From the NCBI GenBank assembly GCA_963678575.2, contig CAXXHV010000002.1:1302001-1366000 (forward strand): a stretch of DNA of 64,000 nucleotides, given 5' to 3'. The translations under genes were made by a program, and so were the position numbers. Origin of the DNA: Pleomorphochaeta sp963678575 (lineage in GTDB: Bacteria > Spirochaetota > Spirochaetia > Sphaerochaetales > Sphaerochaetaceae). This document shows, piece by piece, positions 52,698 to 61,869 of the stretch (the first letter of the stretch is position 1; each line of letters opens with the position of its first letter). The notes below the pieces were generated by a model. It saw only the letters and a list, made by a program, of their open reading frames with translations. It made no database searches and was not told where the DNA came from.

Positions 52698-53999
52698 TTA
52701 CACAACATAGGCCATAGTATTAGGTTTAATTTTTCCATATATTATTACTCCTTCTCCGAGTCTAAGACTCAATGGTAATAAAAAATATAAATACTCAAGA
52801 TACACACAACTTATAAAGAATATTAATATTAGTAAAAATATAAATGGAGTCCAATTTCTTTTATATATTATTTTGTTAAGTATCCCAACCCATGTTGTAA
52901 TATAAACCATGCTACCAATAATTCCCCATTCATACACCAACTGAATATAAGTATTGTGACAACCGTGCCCTCCAATAATAGGAGCATCTATACCACTTCC
53001 GAAGAATAAGGTACCTGACCAGATAGCAGACAAATAATTTCTCCAAATAAGACTCCGAGAGGTTGTTAGTGCATCGAGAGAAATACTTGAAACGGAATTC
53101 CCATTTGTGAATCTATAGATTACTTCCAGAACTAAATTTGAGTATTGTGAATACAATAGTACCAAGCAAATAGAAAATAGACCTATTGTTACCATTTTCA
53201 TCTTTGTACTAACTGTGCGCTGAAAAAAAATAAAATAAACCCAGAAAAATAACATCATCAAAATGCAAGATTTTGATAATGTTGCTAATCCAAAAACAGT
53301 AAGAATAGCTACTCCCACATCAAAAACATACCCCTTAATTCTCTTATTCACCAATGCCCATTGAAAAACAAACAAGCTACATATGATAAAGATTGTGTAG
53401 CCATTTGGATCATTCCATAGTCCCGCAAAACGAACGACAAACCTACTAGTAGACTCGTTTAAATACTGTGCATTTACTAATTCAGATGAAATATTAGGAA
53501 TGTAATCCTTAGCAAAACCGATAATTCCGGTTAAAATTACCCCACAGATAAATGCAACACCTTCTACCGTAATTCCCATTTTTGTCGTATCAAAGATGAT
53601 GTATGATATAAAAAACCACAGTATCAAATTCATAATCCTTGTTATAGGAATTATTCCCATTAATAAATTACTAGCTAAAGCATAAAACACAAGAATGCCT
53701 ACTGACAATAGTGCAGTCTTTTTAATCCTTCCTTTTGATTTAAAGAGAAATACAGCTATTACTGCAAGCTTAGGAAACATGAAAAAGCTCGTAGTTCCGG
53801 CGCTAACAATCATAGTTGCAGAAAAAGGTAACAGGAAAAATAATTCACCCAAACAATAATGCATATCCTTTATTGTAAGGATGAAAATAACTGCGGTCAG
53901 AGTCGCAACGTACATTAAGCTTCGATTAAAACTATATGCTGCAATAAATAAAAATAAGAATATTAAATTATATGTAATCATTTTAGTTTGTGCCTTCAA
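52698..53999 (-). CDS. O-antigen polymerase/ligase-like membrane protein (Wzy-like)
   Basis: The 433-residue protein is highly hydrophobic with about ten to twelve membrane segments and a polar periplasmic loop. The segment GSGIDAPIIGGHGCHNTYIQ matches the conserved GxxxHN(x)Y region of Wzy/WaaL-type proteins (here HNTYIQLVYEWG). It probably polymerises the repeat unit of the surface glycan outside the membrane. The frame starts with a TTG at 53999; an ATG at 53981 is an alternative, and neither has an ideal ribosome site. Confidence 0.78.
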   Translation of the reverse strand: MKAQTKMITYNLIFLFLFIAAYSFNRSLMYVATLTAVIFILTIKDMHYCLGELFFLLPFSATMIVSAGTTSFFMFPKLAVIAVFLFKSKGRIKKTALLSVGILVFYALASNLLMGIIPITRIMNLILWFFISYIIFDTTKMGITVEGVAFICGVILTGIIGFAKDYIPNISSELVNAQYLNESTSRFVVRFAGLWNDPNGYTIFIICSLFVFQWALVNKRIKGYVFDVGVAILTVFGLATLSKSCILMMLFFWVYFIFFQRTVSTKMKMVTIGLFSICLVLLYSQYSNLVLEVIYRFTNGNSVSSISLDALTTSRSLIWRNYLSAIWSGTLFFGSGIDAPIIGGHGCHNTYIQLVYEWGIIGSMVYITTWVGILNKIIYKRNWTPFIFLLILIFFISCVYLEYLYFLLPLSLRLGEGVIIYGKIKPNTMAYVV

Positions 54000-54023
54000 A
54001 TTATTCTAATCTCCCGTCTTAAA

Positions 54024-55157
54024 TCATAAATAGACTTTTTTTGTAAGTAACTCAGCTATCTTGATCCAAGAATACTTCTCATTTATATTGGTATATAACC
54101 GTCGACCATATTCTTTTCTCTCTTCTGATGATAATGCCATTAAATCAGAAAGCCCATTTCGAAAATCCTCATCACTATTTTTAACAATGATACTATCATT
54201 ATTATTTTCCATATATTCGCATATAGCACCACATTTTGTAGCTAATACAGTCTTTGAATACTCAGCAGCAGTAAATACTACTCCACTCATACTCGCATGC
54301 CTATATGGTAAAAGAATTGCTTCAGAATTAATGATTAAATAATCAAGCCATTCATCTTTAATATATCCTTCTATAAAAAGTATGTTATCTTCTGGCTTTA
54401 TACTTTCCAATGCATTGTCCATCTCTGGATAGGCATTGGTACGTCTACCTGCAACAATCAATAGTTTTGAAGAATCAGCTAAATAATCTTCTTTCCAGAT
54501 TTTTAACAGCCGATCAGTTCCTTTATTAAAAAATTGATTTCCAAACATTATATATTTTTCTTTTCCATGCAACCTAGCTTTAATTGAATCATCAATTTGA
54601 ACGGATTCATCAAGTTCCTTTTTCTTTAGGATAGCCCCATGCGGTTGAATAATAACCTTAGCTTCATATTCGGGAAATACAGACAACAATTCTGCTTTTA
54701 TTGCTTTCCCATGAACAATAATAGTATCAACCAATTTATAAATGATTCTTAGATTATCAATATATTTTTGACTGTCGATATGAGGTATTGCATTATGCGC
54801 AGTTAATACTATCTTATTTCCCTGTTTCTTTAGCTTTTCTAAAAATTTGATATCCAGTTTATACATTAACAACCACTGAATATGAATGTAATCATATTCT
54901 CCATTTTTGGCCATTTCAAGTATTCTTGAATATGCATTCAAGTACTCTAGTCCACGAACTACTTTTCTCAATTTCCCCTTACGATATTCAGATTTTTTAA
55001 AAAATATCCTAAATAAATGCCCACTAGGTTTTTCACCCTTGTAATACCAGTTAGTAGCAAGATCTAAGTCAACTCTTTGGCTTAATGCGTATGTTAAACC
55101 ACTTGTATAGAACTCATCATTATTAACAGCCCAAGGATTAACTAATAAAACTTTCAT
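54024..55157 (-). CDS. Glycosyltransferase family 4-like protein
   Basis: The 377-residue protein has a GT-B layout: an N-terminal domain with LVNPWAVNNDEFYTSGLTYA and IHIQWLLMYK, a central KIVLTAHNAIPH, and a C-terminal domain with IMFGNQFFNKGTDRLLKIW and LLPYRHASMSGVVFTAAEYS. It probably transfers one sugar of the repeat unit. It starts three bases after the end of the GNAT gene. Confidence 0.85.
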   Translation of the reverse strand: MKVLLVNPWAVNNDEFYTSGLTYALSQRVDLDLATNWYYKGEKPSGHLFRIFFKKSEYRKGKLRKVVRGLEYLNAYSRILEMAKNGEYDYIHIQWLLMYKLDIKFLEKLKKQGNKIVLTAHNAIPHIDSQKYIDNLRIIYKLVDTIIVHGKAIKAELLSVFPEYEAKVIIQPHGAILKKKELDESVQIDDSIKARLHGKEKYIMFGNQFFNKGTDRLLKIWKEDYLADSSKLLIVAGRRTNAYPEMDNALESIKPEDNILFIEGYIKDEWLDYLIINSEAILLPYRHASMSGVVFTAAEYSKTVLATKCGAICEYMENNNDSIIVKNSDEDFRNGLSDLMALSSEERKEYGRRLYTNINEKYSWIKIAELLTKKVYL

Positions 55158-55160
55158 AAT

Positions 55161-55667
55161 CTATTCACTATCCTTCACCACGTTTTTATAATGTCTTAAA
55201 TATTTTGTTTTCTCACAAATACCAACTCTTATGAAACGGGTTTTCTTGATTCCCTTTGTAGATTCTTTATTAGCCTCTCGTACTAGGACATAAGTATTAG
55301 CTGATGAGCAATCTTTAATTTTTTGTTCAGAGATATACGTAAGCATTTTACCATATAAGCCCTGCCCACGACAGTCATCTCTAGTCCAACACGGTCCAAT
55401 TTGATAGTCTTCTTTTTTTATAAAAGAAAACTTTGCACAATAGGGAACTACAAAAGAAAAGTGTGCAAGTCCTTTCTTATCGTAAAGGCAGTAAATCTTG
55501 TGTCTTCCTTTTGAAGCTAATGCAAAGAGAATTGTTCTAAAAAATAATTCCTCTTTAAAACTTACTTTCTTGATTTTAAGAGAATATCCTATTGTATTCC
55601 AACAGAATATATCAGATTTACCACTCATATCTTTTTTGTACTGATATACTACGTACTTTTCGCTCAT
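55161..55667 (-). CDS. GNAT-family acetyltransferase
   Basis: The 168-residue protein has GPCWTRDDCRGQGLYGKMLT, the acetyl-CoA loop of GNAT enzymes, and a downstream strand TYVLVREANKESTKGIKK. It is a single-domain protein located between two glycosyltransferase genes. It probably acetylates an amino sugar or an amino acid attached to the glycan. Substrate unknown. Confidence 0.72.
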   Translation of the reverse strand: MSEKYVVYQYKKDMSGKSDIFCWNTIGYSLKIKKVSFKEELFFRTILFALASKGRHKIYCLYDKKGLAHFSFVVPYCAKFSFIKKEDYQIGPCWTRDDCRGQGLYGKMLTYISEQKIKDCSSANTYVLVREANKESTKGIKKTRFIRVGICEKTKYLRHYKNVVKDSE

Positions 55668-55680
55668 TTCATATTTCCTC

Positions 55681-56466
55681 TCACATTAAATACTTCTTCA
55701 AAGCATTAAAACTAAAGCACAATACGTGCCATGCTGCCAATACATTACTAATTCCTTCATCCTTAGTTTGAATCTCCCAGACCTGTTTAATGCTCTTGAA
55801 CTTATTTGATGAAAGTGATCCTGAACTTACTCGATACTGTACAAGTGCCTCATCAATACCAACAGCTACTTCCCCACCACGCAACAATTTCAACCATGTA
55901 GCATAATCCTGACCGCCTCTTCTAATGTGCATTCGGAAATCACCCAACATATTTCTGTCAACAATAACTGTCGATGTAGCAATCATAGTATTATGTAATA
56001 AGAACTTGTAGTCCACCTGTTCTTTTACTTTTCTTTTTTCTTTTATAACAGTGCCTCTTTCATCAATTATTTCAATAGCTGTGTAACACATTGGAGCATT
56101 TTTCTCTTTCATGAGAACCAATTGCCTAGTAGTCTTTTCTGACATCCAAATATCATCTGAATCGAGAAAAGCAACATATCGTCCTGTTGCCATCTCAAGA
56201 GCTGTATTACGAGCAACGCCAGCACCCATGTTCTTTGGTTGCAAATGATAAACAATATGGGGGTACTTCTTCTTTAACTCGGCAATTATCATAGCTGAGT
56301 TATCCTTTGAGCAATCATCAACCAGAACCAGTTCTATATTGGGATAGGTCTGTGAAGCAACAGATTCAATCGTAGTTGCAAGGAACCGTGCTGCGTTGTA
56401 TACAGGTGTAATTACTGAAACTATTTCATTGTTATAATGCTTGTTTTGAGTGGAATCCTGCGCCAT
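55681..56466 (-). CDS. Glycosyltransferase family 2 protein
   Basis: The protein of about 261 residues has the GT-A signature: VSVITPVYNAARFLATTIES, VLVDDCSKDNSA and the metal-binding FLDSDDIW, followed by KNAPMCYTAIEI. It is inverting and uses a nucleotide sugar. The frame is open from a GTG at 56475, but AGGTG lies six bases before the ATG at 56466 (MAQDST). It stands between the aminotransferase and acetyltransferase genes. Confidence 0.92.
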   Translation of the reverse strand: MAQDSTQNKHYNNEIVSVITPVYNAARFLATTIESVASQTYPNIELVLVDDCSKDNSAMIIAELKKKYPHIVYHLQPKNMGAGVARNTALEMATGRYVAFLDSDDIWMSEKTTRQLVLMKEKNAPMCYTAIEIIDERGTVIKEKRKVKEQVDYKFLLHNTMIATSTVIVDRNMLGDFRMHIRRGGQDYATWLKLLRGGEVAVGIDEALVQYRVSSGSLSSNKFKSIKQVWEIQTKDEGISNVLAAWHVLCFSFNALKKYLM

Positions 56467-56553
56467 TACTATCACCTATCCTTATTTTTTAACTGTTACG
56501 TAAGTTAATAAAACTATTCAATCTCATATTTCATTTTGCTAACCATTTCTCTC

Positions 56554-57483
56554 TTAATAAATCATTGTAAGCCAATCAGCGTGTTTTTCAATTTTCCCAG
56601 TTACAGTTTTCAAGTATTCAACATGAAGTTTATTTGTGATTTCGCCACATTTTCCATTTCCTACTTGATATCTGTCAACTGAAAATACAGGCGTAATTTC
56701 CATAGCAGATCCACAAAGAAAAGCTTCCTCACACATATATAGTTCTGTACGATCTACACTACGTTCTTCTACTTCAATATTAAACACGTCTCTTGCAATC
56801 TGAATAATTGTATCTCTTGTGATACTTTCTAATACACTATCGGTAATTTGAGGCGTTACAAGTTTTCCTTCTCTAACAATAAACAAACATGAGCCTGGAC
56901 CTTCTGATACTCTTCCATCTTTATTTAAGATAATTGTTGTATCATAGCCATTCTTAACAGCTTCTCTTTGAGCCATACGGCTATTAATATAATTAGCACC
57001 ACATTTAATTCTTGGTGAAATACTATTATCATTTATTCTCTGCCATGAGCTAACACAACAGTTAAGTCCTTTTTTATTGTATTCAGTATTTGTTTTTGCT
57101 TTAGGAATAGGAGCTACAAACATACCAACCGGTCCTGAGGAATGCCAAGTACCAAATCCATCAACAAACAAAGTCTGTCTAATGGCTATATCTTCTTTAT
57201 ATTCATTAGCTTTTATTACATCTATAAAGGCTTTTTTCATTTCTTCAATTGTATATGTATCATCTAATTCTAATAATCTTTGTGATCTCTTTAATCTCTT
57301 AAAATGGTCATCCAATCTAAAAGCATAGAGTTGCCCTTCTTCTTCATTCCAATAACATCGAATACCTTCAAAGACATTAGCTCCAAATTGAGATGTTGGA
57401 GATAGTACATTTATTGTTGCTTCTTGGAGATGTACAATTTCTCCGTTAAACCAAATAAATCTATTTTCAATACTTGTATTCAT
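56554..57483 (-). CDS. Class IV aminotransferase (branched-chain amino acid aminotransferase-like)
   Basis: The 309-residue PLP enzyme has GANVFEGIRCYW, the PLP-lysine in SPRIKCGANYINS, and the phosphate-binding region GPGSCLFIVREGKL followed by SVLESITRDTII. The sequence is closest to IlvE. AGGAG lies seven bases before the ATG. Its place inside a glycan locus, next to an initiating transferase and a LysA-like enzyme, is odd for a housekeeping enzyme. It may make an amino or keto acid used as a glycan substituent (inference), so no gene symbol is given. Confidence 0.85.
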   Translation of the reverse strand: MNTSIENRFIWFNGEIVHLQEATINVLSPTSQFGANVFEGIRCYWNEEEGQLYAFRLDDHFKRLKRSQRLLELDDTYTIEEMKKAFIDVIKANEYKEDIAIRQTLFVDGFGTWHSSGPVGMFVAPIPKAKTNTEYNKKGLNCCVSSWQRINDNSISPRIKCGANYINSRMAQREAVKNGYDTTIILNKDGRVSEGPGSCLFIVREGKLVTPQITDSVLESITRDTIIQIARDVFNIEVEERSVDRTELYMCEEAFLCGSAMEITPVFSVDRYQVGNGKCGEITNKLHVEYLKTVTGKIEKHADWLTMIY

Positions 57484-57531
57484 TTCTTTTTCTCCTATTA
57501 GTATTTATATAAGAACTAACAATCAAGTAAT

Positions 57532-58230
57532 CTACATTGTAACATCTTGCTGTTTTTGTGAATAACGCGCTTTTGCTGCTACAGCATTAGCAGCTCTTTC
57601 AGCGATTTCTTCATCTGATAATCCTGCTATACCTTCTTCTTTAACTTCATAAATATCTTTCATTTTAAAAACATTAACTACTGTTAAGAAGATAATTTTG
57701 AAGTCTAACAAAACTCCATATTTCTTAAACAAATCAATATACTGATTATCATATTTAACCTTTTCATCCCAAGGCAGCTCATTTCTACCACTAACTTGGG
57801 CTAATCCTGTTATTCCAGGTAATACAGTGAATCTTCTTTTATACTCATCACTAAGCTCTTCATACTCTCCAAGTTCATAGGATACAGGTGGTCTCGGACC
57901 TACTATTGACATATCACCTTTTATAATATTGAATAATTGTGGTAATTCATCTAAGCTTGTTTTTCTGAGAATTTTCCCAACTTTCGTAACTCTAAAATCA
58001 TTAGCATAGTTAAAGAGCCCAGTACCCATTTGCTCGGCGTTTTCTACCATTGTACGAAATTTATACATTGTAAAAACTTTACCATTCTTAGATAATCTAC
58101 CTTGTCTAAATAAAGCCAAACCTTTAGAATCAACTTTTACAGCAATTGCGATAATTAATAATAATGGTGATAATATTATTATTGCTATAAGCGAAAGAAG
58201 AATATCAAAACATCTCTTAATTAAATTCAA
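57532..58230 (-). CDS. Initiating phosphoglycosyl transferase (bacterial sugar transferase)
   Basis: The 232-residue protein is a monotopic phosphoglycosyl transferase of the PglC/WcaJ type. It has an N-terminal membrane segment (RCFDILLSLIAIIILSPLLL), the KFRTM and Asp/Glu catalytic region (KFRTMVENAEQMGT) and DELPQLFNIIKGDMSIVGPR. It puts the first sugar phosphate onto undecaprenyl phosphate. The C-terminus carries a polar tail of about 35 residues (GLSDEEIAERAANAVAAKAR) that shorter family members lack. The start is TTG at 58230 with GGAGGG seven bases before it. Confidence 0.92.
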   Translation of the reverse strand: MNLIKRCFDILLSLIAIIILSPLLLIIAIAVKVDSKGLALFRQGRLSKNGKVFTMYKFRTMVENAEQMGTGLFNYANDFRVTKVGKILRKTSLDELPQLFNIIKGDMSIVGPRPPVSYELGEYEELSDEYKRRFTVLPGITGLAQVSGRNELPWDEKVKYDNQYIDLFKKYGVLLDFKIIFLTVVNVFKMKDIYEVKEEGIAGLSDEEIAERAANAVAAKARYSQKQQDVTM

Positions 58231-58252
58231 AATCTATCCCTCCATAACATAA

Positions 58253-59494
58253 CTAAAACTCAAATTTAAAAGTGTGGAATAAATCATCAAAACACTCTTT
58301 TCTTTTTATCAAATATATTTCATCTGCGTCATCATTACATTCAACCATAGGGAAATTTGGAAGTATAAAGGGAGGTTTTAATACTACAGAATAAGAACCA
58401 ATATTACCGAAAACAACATAATCTCCGACCGCTAACTCTCCACTAAATCCTCTATATAGATAATCTGACTCAATACAAGTAAACCCACCAAAATCTAAAT
58501 CTTCATATGTTACTTGCTGCTTATCGTTCTCTTCATCATGATAAACTTTTATTGGAGGATTCTTTTTATTAAGTGTCGGGTTAATATTGTAAATACTACC
58601 TAACAGTGTAGCTATCTTCTTTCCTCTGACGTCTTTAATACTTACTACTTTTGCTGCAAACTTCATAGCATCACCAACCAAGGCGCTTCCTGGTTCAATT
58701 AGCAACATAGGTTGTCTATCGCTATCTTTAAAGTGTTCATTAAATTGATGGGCAACAGCATTTGCATAATCTTCATATGAAGGAATGTCAACATCAAATT
58801 GAGCTTTTAACGAATCAGTCATTTTGCCATATAGCCCTCCCCCAAGGCTTAAGAAGCTAGGCGCTTCATCAAAATATTTATCAGCTAATTCAAGTATTCC
58901 TGTTGCTCTTTGCGGCCAAGTCTTAATACTTCTTGTTGCAAAATGGCTATGTAACCCATTTAATTTTAAATTAGGAATCTGACGAATCGTATTTATAGCA
59001 TCTTCAAATTCCTTACTATTAACATCAAACCCAAATCTAGATAATACTCCATCTTCAACATCAAAATTACACCTTATTCCTACTGAAATATTATAATCAG
59101 TGTTTTTAGTAGCAACTTCTTTTACTATTCCAAGGTCATAATCTGAATCAATATTCACAGTACCGCCAGCTAATAAAAGTTCTTTTACAGCCTCTGCATT
59201 TTTATATGGACCATTAAAATAAATTTTTTCAGGCTTTACTCCTAATTTCTTTGCTATATCATATTCCATATCAGAAACAACTTCTGCAAAGCCACCTAGC
59301 TCATCTATAATTTTACAAAGTCTAGGTGTATAATTAGTTTTGTAAGAATAGGCAATATATGTATTTGGATAAAAAATTCTAAATGCCTCTTGTAATTCAT
59401 TAAAATTTATTTTGAATTGTTCAGTATCTAATATGTAAAAAGATTCACCATATGTATTACTGATTTCTTTCAACTTACTGATTGATAGATTCAT
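58253..59494 (-). CDS. PLP-dependent decarboxylase (diaminopimelate/ornithine decarboxylase family)
   Basis: The protein of about 413 residues has the fold-III PLP barrel with the PLP lysine in AYSYKTNYTP, GLHSHFATRS, SLGGGLYG and LIEPGSALVGDA, and a beta domain with the cysteine region FTCIESDYLYRG. LysA has CESSD at this point, so substrate preference may differ. AAGGAG lies eight bases before the ATG at 59494; a GTG at 59503 would also be in frame. It lies between the aldolase and initiating-transferase genes and probably makes a compound for the glycan rather than lysine (inference). Confidence 0.85.
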   Translation of the reverse strand: MNLSISKLKEISNTYGESFYILDTEQFKINFNELQEAFRIFYPNTYIAYSYKTNYTPRLCKIIDELGGFAEVVSDMEYDIAKKLGVKPEKIYFNGPYKNAEAVKELLLAGGTVNIDSDYDLGIVKEVATKNTDYNISVGIRCNFDVEDGVLSRFGFDVNSKEFEDAINTIRQIPNLKLNGLHSHFATRSIKTWPQRATGILELADKYFDEAPSFLSLGGGLYGKMTDSLKAQFDVDIPSYEDYANAVAHQFNEHFKDSDRQPMLLIEPGSALVGDAMKFAAKVVSIKDVRGKKIATLLGSIYNINPTLNKKNPPIKVYHDEENDKQQVTYEDLDFGGFTCIESDYLYRGFSGELAVGDYVVFGNIGSYSVVLKPPFILPNFPMVECNDDADEIYLIKRKECFDDLFHTFKFEF

Positions 59495-59556
59495 GTTTCC
59501 CACTCCTTTTGCATGTACAATCTATATAATAGCCTGTTTACATAAACTATATCTTT

Positions 59557-60369
59557 CTATCCTAGAATTTGTAATACTTTCTGTTTAATTTCTTGTTGGT
59601 TAACTCTATAAAATGTTTCGGATTTATTTTTAAGCTCCGCTTCAAACTGTCTTACATCTTTTATACCTTTTGCAAATAACTCTTCCACTTCATTTAAATC
59701 ACTTACTTCATTTACATTGCAAAAGCTTCTCGATAAAATGACCATACTAGACGATAAACGATAATGTTCAGCAATAATTTTTTCAGCTCTTAAAGTCCCT
59801 TGCCCTAGCTGAGCAATTCCCCCAAATCCATACTCAATACCTTTTTCTTTTATCTTTTTACTTAACATTTCTACTGTTCCATCAGCTAATAATTCAAACA
59901 TAAACTTCATATTATATCCAAGATGTAAATCATTAAGACCTATATGTATATAATCAATTCCTTTTACAGATAAAATCGAATCAATATTGTCTACTGCTTC
60001 TGGAGTTTCTAATAGTAAACACGTTTTACATCTACCGTCAACATAATCAATAAACTGTTCAACTTCTTCTTTTTTCTTAAAAAATGGAAGCATTATAATA
60101 TCTGCTCCATCATTTATTACTTTATCAATTTCTGCTTTTGAATCTTCATAAATTGGATTAATTCTTACAAGTAATTCTGCATTAGTTAGTACCTGCTTTA
60201 TTTTTCTTACATCTTCAATACTGTGGTGTGATATAACTGTATTTAAATGCCCCTGTCTATCTTCTTTTCCATTGATTTCAAGATCTATAAATATCCAATT
60301 CACACCACTTCTCTCAGCTATTTTAGCAACATCTTGCTGATTTGTTATATACATTAATTTTAAAGCCAC
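59557..60369 (-). CDS. HpcH/HpaI-family aldolase
   Basis: The 270-residue TIM-barrel protein has IFIDLEINGKEDRQGHLN, LLVRINPIYEDSK, MLPFFKKKEEVEQF, CLLLETPEAVDNID and DYIHIGLNDLHLG. These are the substrate- and metal-binding regions of HpcH/HpaI aldolases, which split or form 2-keto acids using pyruvate. The start is GTG at 60369 with AGGA nine bases before it; an ATG at 60354 is an alternative. It is the first gene of the continuous glycan run in this window. The chain aldolase-decarboxylase-aminotransferase suggests a dedicated amino-acid-like building block (inference). Confidence 0.85.
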   Translation of the reverse strand: MALKLMYITNQQDVAKIAERSGVNWIFIDLEINGKEDRQGHLNTVISHHSIEDVRKIKQVLTNAELLVRINPIYEDSKAEIDKVINDGADIIMLPFFKKKEEVEQFIDYVDGRCKTCLLLETPEAVDNIDSILSVKGIDYIHIGLNDLHLGYNMKFMFELLADGTVEMLSKKIKEKGIEYGFGGIAQLGQGTLRAEKIIAEHYRLSSSMVILSRSFCNVNEVSDLNEVEELFAKGIKDVRQFEAELKNKSETFYRVNQQEIKQKVLQILG

Positions 60370-60537
60370 AATATCTTATCCTTTATATTAAAATATCTTT
60401 TCAAATTCATTAATTTAAAAATCACACACTTTTTCACAAAAGACAATTTACAAATCCCCTAAAATTTGTAGTGAAACTAGTTGTTTAAAATTATTTTTAT
60501 TCGATTGAGAGCGATTTTTTTGTTACCTATTATTACC

Positions 60538-60552
60538 GGCGGTCATACCGCC
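60538..60552 (+). terminator. Short GC-rich hairpin upstream of the aldolase gene
   Basis: GGCGGT (60538-60543) pairs with ACCGCC (60547-60552) around a 3-base loop and is followed on the plus strand by an AT-rich run with seven T. It stands out in the AT-rich 60.4-60.6 kb spacer and is next to the transposase remnant, so it may be an IS end structure or a terminator. Another short inverted repeat, TACAAAT/ATTTGTA, lies at 60449-60470. Confidence 0.4.
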
Positions 60553-60594
60553 TATCAAAATTTTTTTATTGTAAATTTTCTTAATTATTATACT

Positions 60595-61860
60595 GATCCC
60601 TTTTCTCTTTCTAGGGATACAATTATTCGTTTTTAGCATCTTAATCTTTCTATCACTGATACACTTATGCGTGCCTGTTACTTAAAATATGATTCTGAAC
60701 CTAAGGTACCATCTAACATGCTTCGTTCTTTTCTTTTAGCCATTACGCTTAAGATTACTTCTATAACTCAGGGAGTTAGTAAGCTTAAAGAATGTCTCCT
60801 TTTTGCACTTCTTAGCGAATTTCCTGTTAACGATGTCCCTGGAATTGGGACCTTTTATGACTTCTTTTCTGGTATGTGGCAATAAGACAAAAAAAACTTA
60901 TCACATCATGATTGATTTCATCACCCCAAAGTTACTAAAGGCAAGAAACAAGGCTATAAAACACCAGCTGATACCAAGTTTAGCGCCTCCAGACTCCTTC
61001 TTATTTAGAACAACAGCCTTTGCAACCTACTAATTCTTTTTCTCTAGTTTTCAGACTTTATCAGCAAAAATTTTTAAATCTTGCTATAAAGAAAGGTTTT
61101 ATTGCTCCCAATAATCTTGCCTTAACTGGGGACGGGATTCCAATCGCAAATGTTACTTTCAAGGCTATCATCATTATATGTCAGTCGCATCTGATTCCAA
61201 AAACGATTTGCCTATGTTTCCTTTTGCTTGAATGGGCTCCACGTCTTGATATGCTTTCTTTTTTGCATTCTTTTTTCTCAATGAAATCTTATCTAACACA
61301 ATTTAATATCGGAGAACTACTTCTAGATTTAGTTATGGATGCCTATCCTATTCATCAGTATTGTCGTATAGTAGAAATTTACCTTTTATTAATTAAAAAA
61401 GACTAACAATGGCAGCTACAAATATAAGGATGCCTTTACCATCGATACAGGTGGTGTTCCTCGCTGTAAAAGCTTACGTTTTAAGCACAAAGGTATTGAA
61501 TGAAAGAAAAACTGTTATAAATTTCGTTGTCATCTAGCTAACCACAAAAAAATTGCTATTGCAATGAACCTTGTCTCCTGTTAAATACTGCAGAACTGTC
61601 CATACTTATTTGTCTGATGCTCCTCGTATTTTTATCATACCACCTAGGAACTGTATGGAATGGGAAATGGAATATGATAGAAATACTTCTGTAGAACGGT
61701 ATAATGAGCATGAGAAAAATGATATTTATTAGAAGCCGACAAGCACCACTCTATAAAGATGTGGGACTGCTGACTCTATAGCATCATGAAGCTACAACAT
61801 CTTAAGACATGGGAAATGAATCAAATGAGGATTTTCAAAAATCATTTGTCATTGCCGCTT
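60595..61860 (+). pseudogene. Degenerate DDE-type transposase gene
   Basis: On the plus strand, pieces in changing frames follow one transposase from start to end: DSEPKVPSNMLRSFLLAITL and DVPGIGTFYDFFSGMW near 60.7-60.9 kb, FSLVFRLYQQKFLNLAIKKG near 61.05 kb, LALTGDGIPIANV, SFLHSFFSMKSYL near 61.25 kb, DAYPIHQYC, YKDAFTIDTGGVPRCKSLRF near 61.45 kb, and LEADKHHSIKMWDC near 61.75 kb. I recall this order from transposases common in gut Firmicutes and spirochaetes but do not name the IS family. Many stops and frameshifts show it is dead. Confidence 0.7.
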
Positions 61861-61869
61861 AGGTTATGC

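Noticed and set aside
61020..61406. Plus-strand open frame of 128 codons as a separate gene
   Set aside because: It is one piece of the decayed transposase, continuing protein similarity across frames from neighbouring pieces, with no ribosome site.
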